Made by a program: the position numbers and the translations under genes. Shown in pieces: positions 20,596 through 31,125 of a stretch of DNA of 64,000 nt. Position 1 is the stretch's first letter. The number at the start of each line of letters is the position of its first letter. The notes below the pieces were generated by a model. The model did no database searches. It was given only the letters and a program-made list of their open reading frames with translations, and had not been told where the DNA came from. The stretch spans positions 62,001-126,000 of the forward strand of contig NZ_MUYV01000005.1 in NCBI RefSeq assembly GCF_002014855.1. Direction: 5' to 3'. This DNA comes from Moraxella porci DSM 25326. Lineage in GTDB: Bacteria > Pseudomonadota > Gammaproteobacteria > Pseudomonadales > Moraxellaceae.

Positions 20596-20763
20596 TTATT
20601 TGGTCAAAATCAAGCGGTTATTGCGAGTTAGACGCAGGCGATATTCTTCACCTTGATGCTCGATACGGACTTCCTTGGTCATGGCAAATAGATTTTGTGA
20701 ATACAGCGTCGGTAGGCGAGCGCTTTCACGGTTGCTGAAGTAGCGAGCGATGGTCATAGTCAT
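20596..20763 (-). CDS. hemP: hemin uptake protein HemP
   Basis: A 55-residue ORF reading MTMTIARYFSNRESARLPTL, then YSQNLFAMTKEVRIEHQGEE and YRLRLTRNNRLILTK. The C-terminal block (EVRIEHQGEEYRLRLTRNNRLILTK, given here only as a description of its span, residues 31-55) is the HemP family signature, a small protein made under iron limitation and needed for heme uptake gene expression in several proteobacteria. AAGGAAA lies at good spacing before ATG 20763; an in-frame ATG at 20757 is an alternative. Two Fur-box-like sequences lie upstream. HemP normally sits beside a TonB-dependent hemin receptor; none is adjacent here. Confidence 0.88.
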   Translation of the reverse strand: MTMTIARYFSNRESARLPTLYSQNLFAMTKEVRIEHQGEEYRLRLTRNNRLILTK

Positions 20764-20848
20764 GGCGAGTTTCCTTTTATTGACGGGTGATGGGTGGTTA
20801 TCCCAAGCCGTAAGCTAATACTGATGAACATAATTTGCGTCAAGACGC

Positions 20849-20867
20849 ATCAATGATGATTATTATG
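20849..20867 (-). promoter_or_regulatory. Fur-box-like site 1 upstream of hemP
   Basis: The 19 bases at 20849-20867 match the palindromic Fur consensus (GATAATGATAATCATTATC) at 13 of 19 positions. It lies about 86 bases before the hemP start, in the promoter region, and fits iron repression. Confidence 0.55.
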
Positions 20868-20920
20868 TCGCAAATAGCAAGTTTATGAAACTAGATATCA
20901 AATGCTATTTGTTTTTAAAC

Positions 20921-20939
20921 AATAATAATTATCATTTGT
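20921..20939 (-). promoter_or_regulatory. Fur-box-like site 2 between hemP and the Nudix gene
   Basis: The 19 bases at 20921-20939 match the Fur palindrome at 14 of 19 positions (core AATAATTATCATT). It could serve hemP or the divergent Nudix gene. A further AT-rich partial palindrome (ATAATTATCATGATGA) overlaps the Nudix start at 21031-21046. Confidence 0.55.
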
Positions 20940-21040
20940 GTTTATGATAGCAGATTTTTGATAAATTGCAAATGCAAATCATAAAAATTGGCAAAATTTA
21001 TCAAAAAAGTTTCCAACCCATTGAATTTATTATAATTATC

Positions 21041-22081
21041 ATGATGAATATCCATGCTAACAACCCCCAAACTCATCCCATCATCCGTGTCGCTGTGGCG
21101 GTGATTCGCTATCATGATGAATTTTTGCTGGCCATGCGTCATCAGCATCAGCATCAAGGCGGCAAGCTAGAATTTGTCGGTGGCAAGATAGAGCAGGGTG
21201 AATCGGCTGAATCTGCACTGATTCGAGAAGTGGGTGAAGAGATTGGGCTACAGTTACAAACCGACCAGTTGGTTCGTTTTGGCGTGATTGCTCATGACTA
21301 TACGGATAAGTCGGTTGAGCTGCATATTTATCAAGCACATCTTAATGATATTCAGTACCAAGAGTTTCGTCATCGGACACATGGCTGTGAGAGCCAAGCG
21401 CTGCATTGGCTTGGTTTGGATGAGCTGCTTGCCAGTGGTGAGCGTCTGCCCGCTGCCAATCTGCGGATTTTGGATTGGCTTGGCCTTTGTGATACGCTGA
21501 TCATCTCGCACGGCTTGACACACTTTGGCACGCTAGATGATTTTGTGCAGTATTATATAGATAAGCTACCAAATCATGCATGGTTCTATTTGCGTCCACA
21601 GACAGATGTGATGACGACCAGACAGCTATACCAAGCCATCTGCACGCATCGCCCTGATATTCGCCTGATGATCAAAGATGAGGTGTATTGTGTGTACCGT
21701 GATGAATGGGATGCTGATATGGTGGTTAAATTATCCGCACAGACATTGGCAAATATGACTCAGCGTATCACACAAGGCATGGATATTTCAGCGGATTTGC
21801 CATCAGATTTGACCATTATGATTGGTGTGCATGACGCCAGTGAAGCTATGATGGCAAACTTGCTCGCTCGTCATGCCCGTATCATCGCTGCGATGGTCTC
21901 GCCTGTACTGCCCACCCAAAGCCATCCAAACGCACCAGTACTGGGCTGGCAGTGCTTTAGCGAGTTGGCAGGGCAGCTGTCGATGCCTGCGATCGCGCTT
22001 GGTGGGATGAATCCATCTGATGCAGTGATGGCAAGAGCTTATGGAGCGGTGGCAATCAGTGGGATTCGCGGTATGCTGTGA
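21041..22081 (+). CDS. Nudix hydrolase fused to a ThiE-like domain
   Basis: The N-terminal half (about residues 8-140) is a MutT-like Nudix domain with the box GGKIEQGESAESALI followed by REVGEEIGL, that is G-x5-E-x7-REUxEExGU. MutT-type enzymes hydrolyse oxidised nucleotides such as 8-oxo-dGTP. The C-terminal half (about 155-346) resembles thiamine phosphate synthase, ending with PAIALGGMNPSDAVMARAYG and AISGIRGM. This two-domain form is common in gammaproteobacteria; the C-terminal domain is not known to make thiamine there. The frame is open back to 20966, but ATG 21041 or 21044 gives the normal N-terminus. No clear ribosome-binding site precedes it, which leaves the start uncertain. Confidence 0.82.
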   Translation: MMNIHANNPQTHPIIRVAVAVIRYHDEFLLAMRHQHQHQGGKLEFVGGKIEQGESAESALIREVGEEIGLQLQTDQLVRFGVIAHDYTDKSVELHIYQAHLNDIQYQEFRHRTHGCESQALHWLGLDELLASGERLPAANLRILDWLGLCDTLIISHGLTHFGTLDDFVQYYIDKLPNHAWFYLRPQTDVMTTRQLYQAICTHRPDIRLMIKDEVYCVYRDEWDADMVVKLSAQTLANMTQRITQGMDISADLPSDLTIMIGVHDASEAMMANLLARHARIIAAMVSPVLPTQSHPNAPVLGWQCFSELAGQLSMPAIALGGMNPSDAVMARAYGAVAISGIRGML

Positions 22082-22178
22082 TTTGCCTGAATTGACAGCA
22101 ATTTGCACAAAATTCAAACAGATTGATTCATATTAACATAAATTATATAAATATTGCCATTTTATAAATTAATTTAAA

Positions 22179-22207
22179 TTGCGTCGGCGGTCATTTTGTT
22201 TTACAAT
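22179..22207 (+). promoter_or_regulatory. sigma70-type promoter of gap
   Basis: TTGCGT (22179-22184) and TACAAT (22202-22207) are 17 bases apart. The gap ATG lies 92 bases after the -10. Confidence 0.55.
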
Positions 22208-22298
22208 CTTGTCGATTAAGCAATTTTTTTATGCCGAAGATGTACCAAATCACATCATCGGTTCATCCAAACTGATTTATCATGAAAAAGGTGGCTCT

Positions 22299-23651
22299 AT
22301 GTCTGCTAATCTGTACCAATCTCATTTGGCAACTCGCCAAGCCCAAGAAGCAACCGCAGCCAAGCTTATTGCAGCGTTAAGCTTGTTGGCAGCAAAAGAT
22401 GTAACCGTATCGTTCTTTGGTGAGCGTGTGGCATTGTCTGTTGCCAAGGTGTTGGCACTGCATGATCAGCACGGTGTGGATGTGGCTGCATCATTGGCGC
22501 TGGCAGAAAGCTTGGTTGCACAGGGTACGGCGACTGCTCGTATTGACCTAGGTCAAGCCATCAAAGCAGGCAAATCAGCAGCAGACTTCGCTCAAGGCAC
22601 AGCGGCAGCGACAGATGTCGTACTGTATGGCTTTGGCCGTATCGGTCGTATCCTAGCGCGCCTATTGATGAGCCGTCCTGCATCATCAGCAGGCCTACAG
22701 CTAAAAGCCATCGTCGTGCGTCCAGCGGGTGAGGGTGACCTTGCCAAGCGTGCAAGCCTACTAGAGCGTGACTCGGTACATGGTTGGTTTGATGGTAGCG
22801 TGAGCATCGATGAAGCCAATAATGGCATCATCGCCAATGGCCGCTTTATCCAAGTCATCTATGCAGCTGACCCAAGCGAAATCGACTACACCGCTTATGG
22901 TATTGATAACGCACTGGTCATTGACAATACAGGTAAATGGAAAGATGAAGCAGGTCTAGGCAAGCACCTAGCCTCAAAAGGCGTCGCAAAAGTACTACTA
23001 ACTGCACCTGCCAAAGGCGACATCAAAAATGTGGTCTATGGTGTGAACCATGACACCATCGGCGATGACAAAATCGTCTCAGCAGCCAGCTGCACCACCA
23101 ACGCCATCACCCCAACACTAAAAGTACTACACGATGCCTTTGGTGTGGTCAATGGTCATATGGAAACGGTTCATGCCTTCACCAATGACCAAAACCTAGT
23201 GGATAACCACCACAAAGCCGATCGCCGTGGTCGTGCTGCACCGCTGAACATGGTGATGACTTCTACAGGCGCCGCATCTGCTGTCTCAAAAGCCATCCCA
23301 GAGCTAAAAGGCAAGCTATCAGGCAATGCCATCCGTGTACCGACACCAAACGTTTCATTGGCAATCTTGAACCTGAACTTCGAAAAAGAAGTCGGTACCG
23401 CTGATGATCTCAATGCCTTTATCAAAGACATCGCCCAAAGCGAACAATGGCAAGAGCAAATCAACTACTCAGATTCACCAGAAGCAGTCTCAACGGACTT
23501 CGTCGGTTCTGAAAAAGTGGCGATTTTTGATGCCAAAGCAACCATCGCCAATGGCAACCGCGCGACCATGTACATCTGGTACGATAACGAAATGGGCTAT
23601 AGCACCCAAGTTATCCGTGTCGCCGAAGAAATGGCAGGCGTGCGTTACTAA
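22299..23651 (+). CDS. gap: glyceraldehyde-3-phosphate dehydrogenase, long form
   Basis: Oxidises glyceraldehyde 3-phosphate to 1,3-bisphosphoglycerate with NAD(P). The 450-residue product carries an N-terminal extension of about 105 Ala-rich residues not found in the usual 330-residue enzyme, then the Rossmann domain (YGFGRIGRILARLL), the catalytic motif SCTTNAITP with Cys265, and the C-terminal catalytic domain with VHAFTNDQNLVDNHHKADRR and the final WYDNEMGYSTQVIRV. Long-form Gap is recognised in Acinetobacter, Psychrobacter and relatives. ATG 22299 with AAGG upstream is preferred to the frame's first start at 22179, which overlaps the -35 element. It is a single-gene unit. Confidence 0.92.
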   Translation: MSANLYQSHLATRQAQEATAAKLIAALSLLAAKDVTVSFFGERVALSVAKVLALHDQHGVDVAASLALAESLVAQGTATARIDLGQAIKAGKSAADFAQGTAAATDVVLYGFGRIGRILARLLMSRPASSAGLQLKAIVVRPAGEGDLAKRASLLERDSVHGWFDGSVSIDEANNGIIANGRFIQVIYAADPSEIDYTAYGIDNALVIDNTGKWKDEAGLGKHLASKGVAKVLLTAPAKGDIKNVVYGVNHDTIGDDKIVSAASCTTNAITPTLKVLHDAFGVVNGHMETVHAFTNDQNLVDNHHKADRRGRAAPLNMVMTSTGAASAVSKAIPELKGKLSGNAIRVPTPNVSLAILNLNFEKEVGTADDLNAFIKDIAQSEQWQEQINYSDSPEAVSTDFVGSEKVAIFDAKATIANGNRATMYIWYDNEMGYSTQVIRVAEEMAGVRY

Positions 23652-23674
23652 TCATCAGCCTTACTGATTGATAC

Positions 23675-23709
23675 AACCACCAAATAGTTAAGCTGTTTGG
23701 TGGTTTTAT
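23675..23709 (+). terminator. terminator after gap
   Basis: AACCACCAAA (23675-23684) pairs exactly with TTTGGTGGTT (23696-23705), followed by T. The same stem ends the next gene at 24571-24595. Confidence 0.88.
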
Positions 23710-23794
23710 TTTAAGGATTTGATTATAAATTTGTGCAAATTTTATTTTTTTGATAAAATCAAACTCAATGGCTTTAATAAATTGGAGTGTAACG

Positions 23795-24550
23795 ATGAAT
23801 GTTCTTAAAATCGGTATGGTGTCGGCACTAATGGCGACTTTATCGGGTTGTTTAACTTCCAATGCCTTGGATAAAAGCATCTATAAATCACTAGCGGAAC
23901 GCCATGTGCTAATACACAGCGACACCGTCATTGCCATTGGTAAGCCGACTGCACCCATCAAGGGTTATGAAAATGCGTTGGCACTCGTTGGGGAGAAAAA
24001 CGGCTACTTGGTTCAGCCTGATGGCAGTAGCGGCGACACACTTCTTAAGATCTTTGAGACGGCAGACTTACAAAGTCTATCGCTTCGCGGTTATGGTGGG
24101 GGTTTGGATGTTAAGCAAGCTTATAATGATTGGACATGTACATCCAAATATGGCTGTGCCAATATCGATCTGCGATTTTCAAGAAGCATTGATAGCCTTT
24201 CTGACTCTACAAAGTCCTTAGAAGATAAAACTAGCGATTTATCAAAGCTTTATGATGAAAAAGCTCAAATGGAAAATTTGGGTTTTGAGTGCAAGATGCA
24301 TTCTGCAGAAGATGTCAGTCTTTCATGCTATTATTCAGAAAAACTCGCCTTTACCATTACCGAGCCTGTCACCAATCCATCACAGCTCACTCATACGCTA
24401 AGCAAGCCTGTGGCAGTGCGGTTTTATGAATTTCATGCTGATCACGACAAAAAAGAAATTGCCATCAAAAAATTTCTAAAACCCATCGCATTTGCATTTG
24501 ATGTGGCGACATTTCCCATACAGATGATGATATGGGATCCTAAAAAATGA
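23795..24550 (+). CDS. predicted lipoprotein, function unknown
   Basis: A 251-residue product with a lipoprotein signal peptide (MNVLKIGMVSALMATLSGC, Cys19 as lipidation site). ATG 23795 has GGAG seven bases upstream; the frame is open to 23750 but an earlier start would spoil the signal peptide. The mature part is mixed alpha/beta with two Cys pairs (WTCTSKYGCAN and FECKMHSAEDVSLSC) that could form disulfides in the periplasm, and it ends with a short hydrophobic stretch (FAFDVATFPIQMMIW). No family is recognised. It is a single-gene unit between two near-identical terminators. Confidence 0.7.
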   Translation: MNVLKIGMVSALMATLSGCLTSNALDKSIYKSLAERHVLIHSDTVIAIGKPTAPIKGYENALALVGEKNGYLVQPDGSSGDTLLKIFETADLQSLSLRGYGGGLDVKQAYNDWTCTSKYGCANIDLRFSRSIDSLSDSTKSLEDKTSDLSKLYDEKAQMENLGFECKMHSAEDVSLSCYYSEKLAFTITEPVTNPSQLTHTLSKPVAVRFYEFHADHDKKEIAIKKFLKPIAFAFDVATFPIQMMIWDPKK

Positions 24551-24568
24551 TTTGACCAAATCATGATA

Positions 24569-24597
24569 AAAACCACCAAACCCAATTTGGTGGTTTT
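24569..24597 (+). terminator. terminator after the lipoprotein gene
   Basis: AACCACCAAA (24571-24580) pairs with TTTGGTGGTT (24586-24595) around a 5-base loop with flanking A and T runs, so it may work in both directions for the convergent genes. Confidence 0.87.
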
Positions 24598-24637
24598 GCT
24601 TTGTCTGATGCCTACATCATTGATAAAGAGCCATTAG

Positions 24638-25714
24638 TTAAGTAAACGCCTGTCGCAAAGCTTGCACTGCATCATCAAAGGCGGCTTTGGCATCATCGAT
24701 TTGCCCTGCGATGTTGATAAACGGATGTGGCAGTGTCTGATAGACTTTTAAGGTGGTGGGCACGCCATCGGCGTTAAGCTTGTTGGCATAATCCACGCCT
24801 TCATCACGCAAGGGATCAAAGCCTGCCACCCAGACATAAGCAGGGCAGACGCCTGTGGTGTCCCCAAAAATCGGCGATGCCAAAGGATTGGTTTTGTGCT
24901 GACTATCTTGCAGATACTGCTCGGTGTACCAGCGCATCTTGGCACGCTCCAAGAATAATCCTGTGGCGAACAGCTCATACGATGCCCGTTCACGGCTCAT
25001 ATCCACCCACGGCACCCACAGCATCTGTACGATGGGCTTGATGGCATCATTTTTGGTTTGTTGGGCGACGACAGCTGCCAAATTACCACCAGCGCTATCG
25101 CCACCGACCCCGATTCGCTTTTGATCGATGCCAAGTTCTTTGGCGTGATGAGCCACATAGCGAAACGCTACCAAGCCATCATTGACAGGCGTGGGGAAAG
25201 GATGCTCAGGCGCCAGTCGATAATCAACAGCGATGACGGCACAATCAGCCTGCAGTGCCAAGTGCTGACAGACTGTATCATGCGATTTTAGCGAGCCTGC
25301 GACATAACCACCACCGTGATAGAACACCAAACAGGGCAAGTTTTTATCCACTTTTTTGCCGAAAAGCCGCTTTTTTAGAGGTTTGTAAATGCGCAAAGTG
25401 ATCTGCTCACGATCATCGGCATCGATGCGAATGTCTTTGATGGCGGCATCGCGGCTTGATGGCTGCGACAGCCAAGCACCTTGCTCATCAAACTCCGCTC
25501 GTGTCTCATCGACACTGGCTAAGTGATTTGGCGGTGGTGAGAACAGTTTTAAGAGCATTTGCAGTGGCAGATTTAGGGTTTGATCATCGATGATGAGGGG
25601 TTTGCCGACGATTTTTGTCATCATCGCAGGCGGCAGTTTGACCAGTTTTTTGACCAATAGCCGCTGAATGGGTAGGGTGAGCTTTTGAGTGTTGTTTTTG
25701 AGCGTCTGTTTCAT
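24638..25714 (-). CDS. alpha/beta hydrolase of the hormone-sensitive lipase family
   Basis: A 358-residue cytosolic esterase/lipase. It has the HSL-family oxyanion motif YHGGGYVAGS (about residues 130-139), the nucleophile elbow GGDSAGGNLA (Ser about 205), the acid region (VAGFDPLRDEG) and the catalytic His in LPHPFIN near residue 330. The family hydrolyses short to medium acyl esters; substrate unknown. There is no signal peptide. It stands alone on the minus strand with its start at 25714, where AGGAGAT precedes the ATG. Confidence 0.87.
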   Translation of the reverse strand: MKQTLKNNTQKLTLPIQRLLVKKLVKLPPAMMTKIVGKPLIIDDQTLNLPLQMLLKLFSPPPNHLASVDETRAEFDEQGAWLSQPSSRDAAIKDIRIDADDREQITLRIYKPLKKRLFGKKVDKNLPCLVFYHGGGYVAGSLKSHDTVCQHLALQADCAVIAVDYRLAPEHPFPTPVNDGLVAFRYVAHHAKELGIDQKRIGVGGDSAGGNLAAVVAQQTKNDAIKPIVQMLWVPWVDMSRERASYELFATGLFLERAKMRWYTEQYLQDSQHKTNPLASPIFGDTTGVCPAYVWVAGFDPLRDEGVDYANKLNADGVPTTLKVYQTLPHPFINIAGQIDDAKAAFDDAVQALRQAFT

Positions 25715-25926
25715 CCTTGATCTCCTTAAGTTAGCCTTATCCTGTGCTTGTGCTGCTGTTTGGCATCAGTCATGTTAGCACAAAAATTATCAGGCTGAAA
25801 GTGCTGTTTTGGGTCGCAGCAGCCATGTCACTTGCCAAATCACAGCGCGGATGGCTTTGGCATCTGATGGTAAAACAGCAAGCGTGCGGCTGCCAACTTA
25901 ATAATCCCCCAAAATCTGCCAAACTG

Positions 25927-25935
25927 TGCTAAAAT
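25927..25935 (+). promoter_or_regulatory. putative extended -10 promoter of obgE
   Basis: TGCTAAAAT (25927-25935) is an extended -10 element 91 bases before the obgE ATG, without a clear -35. The 311-base gap 25715-26025 otherwise shows no gene: a 62-codon open frame there has no ribosome-binding site or recognisable product. Confidence 0.4.
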
Positions 25936-26010
25936 ACATTACTATGCCCAAATTTTGTGCGGTGGGTGGTCGCACGGGCGAAAGATTTTTTTATTTTAGT
26001 CAGAATTTAG

Positions 26011-27240
<1,230 letters not shown>

Positions 27241-27249
27241 TTGGGCTTG

Positions 27250-28380
27250 ATGGATGGCATGATGGATAAGCACATGAAAACCAAACGCATCGTCGTAAAA
27301 ATCGGCTCATCACTTCTGACCAACAACGGTCGTGGGCTAGATCGTACGGCGATTTATGAATGGGCAAGACAAATCGCCGAGCTACAAAACAGCGGTCATG
27401 AAGTGCTGCTGGTCTCAAGCGGTGCAGTGGCCGAAGGAGTGGTGCGGATGAATCTGCCTGAGCGACCCAAAAAGCTAGAAGCCTTGCAGGCGTGTGCATC
27501 CATCGGGCAGATGGGGCTGATTGAAACTTGGTGGCAGGCACTGATCCAAAAAGGTGTGCAGTCCTCACAAGTACTGCTGACCCATGATGATTTATCCCAT
27601 CGTTCTCGTTATCTGAATATCTCACAGACCATCGCTCAACTGATGGAGTGGCGTGTCGTGCCAGTGATTAACGAAAACGACACCATCAGCTATGATGAGA
27701 TTAAGTTTGGGGATAATGACAGTCTTGGGGCGATGGCAGCGGCGATGATTCATGCCGATTTGTATATCATCTTGACTGACCAAGATGGCGTATTTACCGA
27801 CAATCCCCGCACCAATCCTGATGCCAAGCTGATCGAGCAAGAGCGTGCGATGGCGGATTATCTATTCGATGTCGCAGGTGATGGCGGTAAATGGGGTAGT
27901 GGTGGTATGCTGACCAAAATCCGTGCCGCACGTCTAGCTGCGATGAGTCAATGCCAAACCGTGATTGCCAGTGGCAAGGTGGATGATGTGATTATCCGCT
28001 TGGCTCGTGGCGAGCGCATCGGCACACGACTGACGACTGATAGCACGGATAAATTGATTGCCAAAAAACAATGGCTGGCTGCACATATCCGTATGGCAGG
28101 CACGCTGATTATCGATGATGGGGCAAAAACCGCCATCACCACCAATCACAAGAGCCTGTTGCCAATCGGCGTGATCGAAGTGCAAGGTGATTTTGATGCA
28201 GGCAGTGTGGTGCAGATCGTCGATACCGCCAAAACTCGCATTGCTGTCGGTCAAGTTGGCTTTTCATCAGAGGATGCCAAATTAATCATCCAAAAAAACT
28301 CCGCCCAAATCAAGGCCATTTTACCGCATATCGATGAAAAATCCGTGATGGTGCATCGAGATGAGATGGCGATTTTATAA
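27250..28380 (+). CDS. proB: glutamate 5-kinase
   Basis: First step of proline synthesis: ATP-dependent phosphorylation of glutamate. About 376 residues: an amino acid kinase domain (VVKIGSSLLTNN near the start, LVSSGAVAEG, NENDTISYDEIKFGDNDSL, LTDQDGVFTDNP) and a C-terminal PUA domain (about residues 280-365). The start is uncertain: ATG 27250 is used here, while ATG 27274 would give MKTKRIVVKIGSS, a common family N-terminus; a TTG at 27241 is also in frame. The coding region begins within about 35 bases of the obgE stop. proA is not in the window. Confidence 0.94.
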   Translation: MDGMMDKHMKTKRIVVKIGSSLLTNNGRGLDRTAIYEWARQIAELQNSGHEVLLVSSGAVAEGVVRMNLPERPKKLEALQACASIGQMGLIETWWQALIQKGVQSSQVLLTHDDLSHRSRYLNISQTIAQLMEWRVVPVINENDTISYDEIKFGDNDSLGAMAAAMIHADLYIILTDQDGVFTDNPRTNPDAKLIEQERAMADYLFDVAGDGGKWGSGGMLTKIRAARLAAMSQCQTVIASGKVDDVIIRLARGERIGTRLTTDSTDKLIAKKQWLAAHIRMAGTLIIDDGAKTAITTNHKSLLPIGVIEVQGDFDAGSVVQIVDTAKTRIAVGQVGFSSEDAKLIIQKNSAQIKAILPHIDEKSVMVHRDEMAIL

Positions 28381-28452
28381 CGATTGACTTGTGAAATTTT
28401 AAAATTAACACTTGCTAATGATCACCAATGATTTGCTAATTTAGGATAAGCT

Positions 28453-29523
28453 ATGACCGAATTTGCTCCGCTAAAAAATGACCGCCTATTGCGTGCCATT
28501 CGCTTTGAGTCTGTGGATACGACACCTGTGTGGATGATGCGTCAAGCAGGGCGTTATTTGCCAGAGTATAAAGAAGTCCGCGCACAGGCTGGGGATTTTT
28601 TGAGTCTATGTCAAGACACGGATAAGGCAACCGAAGTGACTCTGCAGCCGCTGCGTCGTTTTGAGTTGGATGCGGCAATTTTATTCAGTGATATTTTGAC
28701 GATTCCTGATGCCTTTGATTTGGGTCTGTATTTTGCCGAAGGTGAAGGCCCTAAGCTTAAAAAGACCGTCCGCAGCGAAGCAGATATCGCCGCCTTGCCA
28801 AAGATTGATATGAATTCATCGCTGGATTATGTGATGAAAGCAGTGACAAGCATTCGCACAGCATTGAACGGTCAAGTGCCGTTATTTGGTTTCTCAGGCA
28901 GTCCGTGGACATTGGCAACTTATATGGTTGAGGGTGGTTCTAGCCGCGAGTTTCGCCATACCAAGCAGATAATGTATGCCACACCTGAGCTACTGCACGC
29001 ACTACTGACCAAGATCGCTGATGCGGTGGTGGATTATCTGGATGCCCAAATCCGTGCAGGGGCGCAGATTGTGCAGATTTTTGATAGCTGGGGTGGAGCG
29101 CTTGGTCATCGCCAATTTGCCGAATTTAGCCATCACTACAACAAAGATATCGTCGAGCGTCTAAAAGCCATCCATCCTGAGGTGCCTGTGGTGCTATTCA
29201 CCAAAGGTGGTGGGCTGTGGCTAGATATCCAAGCCGACAGCCAAGCCGATGCACTGGGACTGGACTGGACGATGCCACTGGATAAGGCACGCCATACGCT
29301 ATCAGCGCTGAACGCCAAAAAAGCCCTACAAGGCAACCTAGACCCTGCAACCATTTATGGCACACCTGATGCCATCCGAGCTGAAGTCAAGCGTATGCTG
29401 GATGATGCTTATGTGCTGGATAAGACAGGCTATGTGGCGAACTTCGGGCATGGCATCACCCAGTGGTCAAATCCTGATCATGCCAAAGCCTTTATCGATG
29501 CGGTGCATGACTATCAGATTTAA
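28453..29523 (+). CDS. hemE: uroporphyrinogen decarboxylase
   Basis: Removes four carboxyl groups from uroporphyrinogen III to give coproporphyrinogen III in heme synthesis. The 356-residue product has the N-terminal signature [16 protein letters not shown], the second signature [17 protein letters not shown], and FDSWGGALG. Length is typical. AGGATAAG precedes the ATG. It has its own terminator. Confidence 0.97.
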   Translation: MTEFAPLKNDRLLRAIRFESVDTTPVWMMRQAGRYLPEYKEVRAQAGDFLSLCQDTDKATEVTLQPLRRFELDAAILFSDILTIPDAFDLGLYFAEGEGPKLKKTVRSEADIAALPKIDMNSSLDYVMKAVTSIRTALNGQVPLFGFSGSPWTLATYMVEGGSSREFRHTKQIMYATPELLHALLTKIADAVVDYLDAQIRAGAQIVQIFDSWGGALGHRQFAEFSHHYNKDIVERLKAIHPEVPVVLFTKGGGLWLDIQADSQADALGLDWTMPLDKARHTLSALNAKKALQGNLDPATIYGTPDAIRAEVKRMLDDAYVLDKTGYVANFGHGITQWSNPDHAKAFIDAVHDYQI

Positions 29524-29530
29524 CTCCATA

Positions 29531-29560
29531 AAAGACTTGGTATGTGCCAAGTCTTTTTTT
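29531..29560 (+). terminator. terminator after hemE
   Basis: AAAGACTTGG (29531-29540) pairs with CCAAGTCTTT (29547-29556) followed by T. The stem is the same as the one after ccmI. Confidence 0.9.
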
Positions 29561-29810
29561 GATCTATAATCACTGCCACAGATACGCATTGATTTATTGA
29601 TCAGGATATCGGCTCGGCTTTCTTCATTGATGATCAATGATAAGAGTAAAGCAATGCTTCTTTGTACTAAAAATCGCGCCGCTGGGCTAGGATGCGTGCA
29701 TGAATGATGGTAAAATGACGGCAGATTTTTGGATGATTCATATGCTGGATCATTTAGATAATTTCATCTGATCATTGATATAAATTTAATAGTCATAAAA
29801 GGATACTCTC

Positions 29811-30884
29811 ATGGCAAATCAAATTTCAGTAGGCATCGTCGGCGGTACAGGTTATACAGGGGTTGAGCTGCTGCGCATCTTAAGCCGTCATCCCTTGGTT
29901 ATTGTGAAGTATTTGACTTCTCGCAGCGAGGCGGGCAAAAGCGTCAGCGAGATTTTCCCAAGCCTGCGCGGTGTGTGTGATCTTGCATTTTGTGATATGA
30001 CTGGTGAGACGATGGCGATGATGGCTCGTGATTGTGATGTGGTGTTTTTTGCCACACCGCATGGCGTGGCGATGGCGCATACGCCAGCACTGGTGGCGCA
30101 GGGCGTAAAAGTCATCGATCTGGGTGCGGATTTTCGTTTGCAGTCGCTGGATGAGTTTGAACAATGGTATGGCATGGCACACACTTGCCCAGACATTCTA
30201 AAAGACAGCGTGTACGGCTTAACTGAGGTGACGCGCGCCAAAGTGGCTACAGCCAAGGTCATAGCCAATCCTGGCTGTTATCCGACGACAGCGATTTTGG
30301 GGCTAAAACCGATTATCGATACCGAAAATAGGCAGCAGCAAGCGTTGGTCGATGGTCGCATCATCATTGATGCCAAATCAGGCATCTCGGGCGCTGGGCG
30401 TCAAGGCAAGCTTGCCATCAGCTATGCCGAGACCGCCGATAATTTCAGTGCTTATGGCGTTGCTGGTCATCGACACAGTCCAGAGATCACGCAGGGCGTG
30501 CAGGCGGTATTGGGGGCGGATTTTGATCATCGGATTCGCTTTGTGCCACATCTGGTGCCAATGATCCGTGGGATGTTTAGCACCATTCATGTGCCATTAT
30601 CGCATGCAGGTGAGCAGGTGGATTGGCAGGCGGCGTTCGAGTCTGTTTATGCAGATGAATATTTCATTGATGTCTTGCCAAAAGGTGTGCTGCCAGATAC
30701 CCGTTCGGTGAAAGCGTCGAATAAGCTGCGCATCGCCATCCATCAGCAGGCAGATATGCTGACTGTACTGGTGGTGCAGGATAATCTGGTCAAAGGCGCG
30801 GCAGGCCAAGCGGTGCAGAATATGAATGTAATGTTTGGCTTTGATGAGACCATCGGTTTGACTTTGGTGCCGATTACGCCTTAA
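29811..30884 (+). CDS. argC: N-acetyl-gamma-glutamyl-phosphate reductase
   Basis: Third step of arginine synthesis, NADPH-dependent reduction of N-acetylglutamyl phosphate. The 357-residue product has the nucleotide-binding [18 protein letters not shown], the catalytic Cys156 in IANPGCYPT, and the conserved [11 protein letters not shown] and [16 protein letters not shown] precedes the ATG. It is a stand-alone gene with no other arg gene nearby. Confidence 0.96.
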   Translation: MANQISVGIVGGTGYTGVELLRILSRHPLVIVKYLTSRSEAGKSVSEIFPSLRGVCDLAFCDMTGETMAMMARDCDVVFFATPHGVAMAHTPALVAQGVKVIDLGADFRLQSLDEFEQWYGMAHTCPDILKDSVYGLTEVTRAKVATAKVIANPGCYPTTAILGLKPIIDTENRQQQALVDGRIIIDAKSGISGAGRQGKLAISYAETADNFSAYGVAGHRHSPEITQGVQAVLGADFDHRIRFVPHLVPMIRGMFSTIHVPLSHAGEQVDWQAAFESVYADEYFIDVLPKGVLPDTRSVKASNKLRIAIHQQADMLTVLVVQDNLVKGAAGQAVQNMNVMFGFDETIGLTLVPITP

Positions 30885-31055
30885 TGACTATGATGGCGAC
30901 TTTGGTCGAATGCAGCAAATTGTGTCATCTGATGGCGCTGAATTTTAGCCCAACTGATGTGATATAAGATCAAATGCCGCCATCAAAAGCCACCAATCTT
31001 GCTGCAAAAATTATTAGCATTTGCCAACAACAGACAAAAATATTGGCAATATTCA

Positions 31056-31066
31056 TGTGCTAAAAT
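31056..31066 (+). promoter_or_regulatory. putative extended -10 promoter of the DegS-like gene
   Basis: TGTGCTAAAAT (31056-31066), an extended -10 identical to the one before obgE, 60 bases before ATG 31126. This argues for the downstream start, since the longer frame from 31021 would begin upstream of the promoter. Confidence 0.4.
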
Positions 31067-31125
31067 TTGCACAACCGATTTTATCGTCATCTGGCTGCGT
31101 ATCATTCGCGCATTTAGGAAAATCT

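Noticed and set aside
25744..25932. 62-codon plus-strand frame upstream of obgE
   Set aside because: No ribosome-binding site, composition like non-coding DNA, overlaps the obgE promoter, and no recognisable product.
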